This document shows, one piece after another, positions 57,264-64,000 of a stretch of DNA of 64,000 bases (the stretch's first letter is position 1; each line of letters opens with the position of its first letter). Made by a program: the position numbers and the translations under genes. Origin of the DNA: Spongilla lacustris (Eukaryota > Porifera > Demospongiae > Spongillida > Spongillidae); contig OX442432.1 of assembly GCA_949361645.1 (NCBI GenBank), positions 1,347,428 to 1,411,427 on the forward strand, read 5' to 3'. The notes beneath the pieces were generated by a model. The model worked only from the letters and a program-made list of their open reading frames with translations, did no database searches and was not told the DNA's origin.

Positions 57264-57409
57264 TTCTTTGCGAGATCAAGTGATATTAATGACGTCATAT
57301 GGCGTTCGTTGCGTACTTCTTAATAATGCGCACTGCAATTGCGCATGCCTACCCCCAACATCATACAAGCGAGTGCATGTTTTTTTTGAAATCATAATAT
57401 AATCGAGAG
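57264..57409. promoter_or_regulatory. divergent promoter between reticulon and RPAP1
   Basis: Only 146 bp separate the start codons of two genes transcribed apart. Both promoters and both 5' UTRs must overlap here unless an untranslated exon lies further off. It contains tgacgtcat (57291-57299), a CRE/ATF-type site, and a gcgcatgc-like palindrome near 57340. Confidence 0.7.

Positions 57410-64000
<6,591 letters not shown>

Overview
This is eukaryotic DNA, almost certainly from an invertebrate animal and possibly a sponge. Genes are dense. Introns are short and mostly GT-AG, often 45-100 nt. Microsatellites and minisatellites crowd the introns, and the gene set is metazoan (UFSP1, SLC35C1, TRPT1, reticulon, RPAP1, WWE-PARP). 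The sponge guess rests on compactness and general impression, not on a marker. One run of 200 N (39422-39621) is an assembly gap. Exons were assembled by hand from splice sites, reading-frame phase and remembered family motifs. No database was searched.

Layout, left to right. (1) 0.4-27.4 kb holds three paralogous genes (0.4-6.6 kb +, 8.4-12.4 kb -, 23.3-27.4 kb -). Each has tiny 5' exons and then one giant exon of about 3.6 kb, which encodes a long ARM/HEAT-like helical region fused to a complete ATE1-type arginyl-tRNA-protein transferase. Between them lie UFSP1 (+), the GDP-fucose transporter SLC35C1 (-), a transposon-like coiled-coil gene (-) and the tRNA 2'-phosphotransferase TRPT1 (+). 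(2) 30.0-40.3 kb holds two tandem serine carboxypeptidase (S10) genes. The first is complete (15 exons). The second runs into the N gap, and an orphan 3' half of an F-box gene lies beyond the gap. A decayed LINE with a restriction-like endonuclease sits between them. (3) 41.7-52 kb holds an unknown small exon, an 852-bp hAT-type non-autonomous element with 8-bp target duplications, a single-exon protein with six RRMs, WWE and PARP domains (-), a perfect hairpin, smaller terminal-inverted-repeat elements and transposon remnants. (4) 52.2-64.0 kb holds the complete single-exon F-box gene (-), a nine-exon reticulon (-) and RPAP1 (+, at least 21 exons, cut by the window end). Reticulon and RPAP1 are divergent across a 146-bp shared promoter.

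The most unusual content is the ARM-ATE1 family. Its members share intron phases, have diverged strongly in the helical part, and are almost identical over the last part of the gene despite lying on both strands. That points to gene conversion at the 3' end. One member has rearranged the cysteines that hold the iron-sulphur cluster in ATE1. The neighbours do not form an operon-like pathway. Several do act in protein or RNA modification (arginylation, UFM1 processing, ADP-ribosylation, NAD-dependent 2'-phosphate transfer, F-box ubiquitylation), but this may be coincidence.
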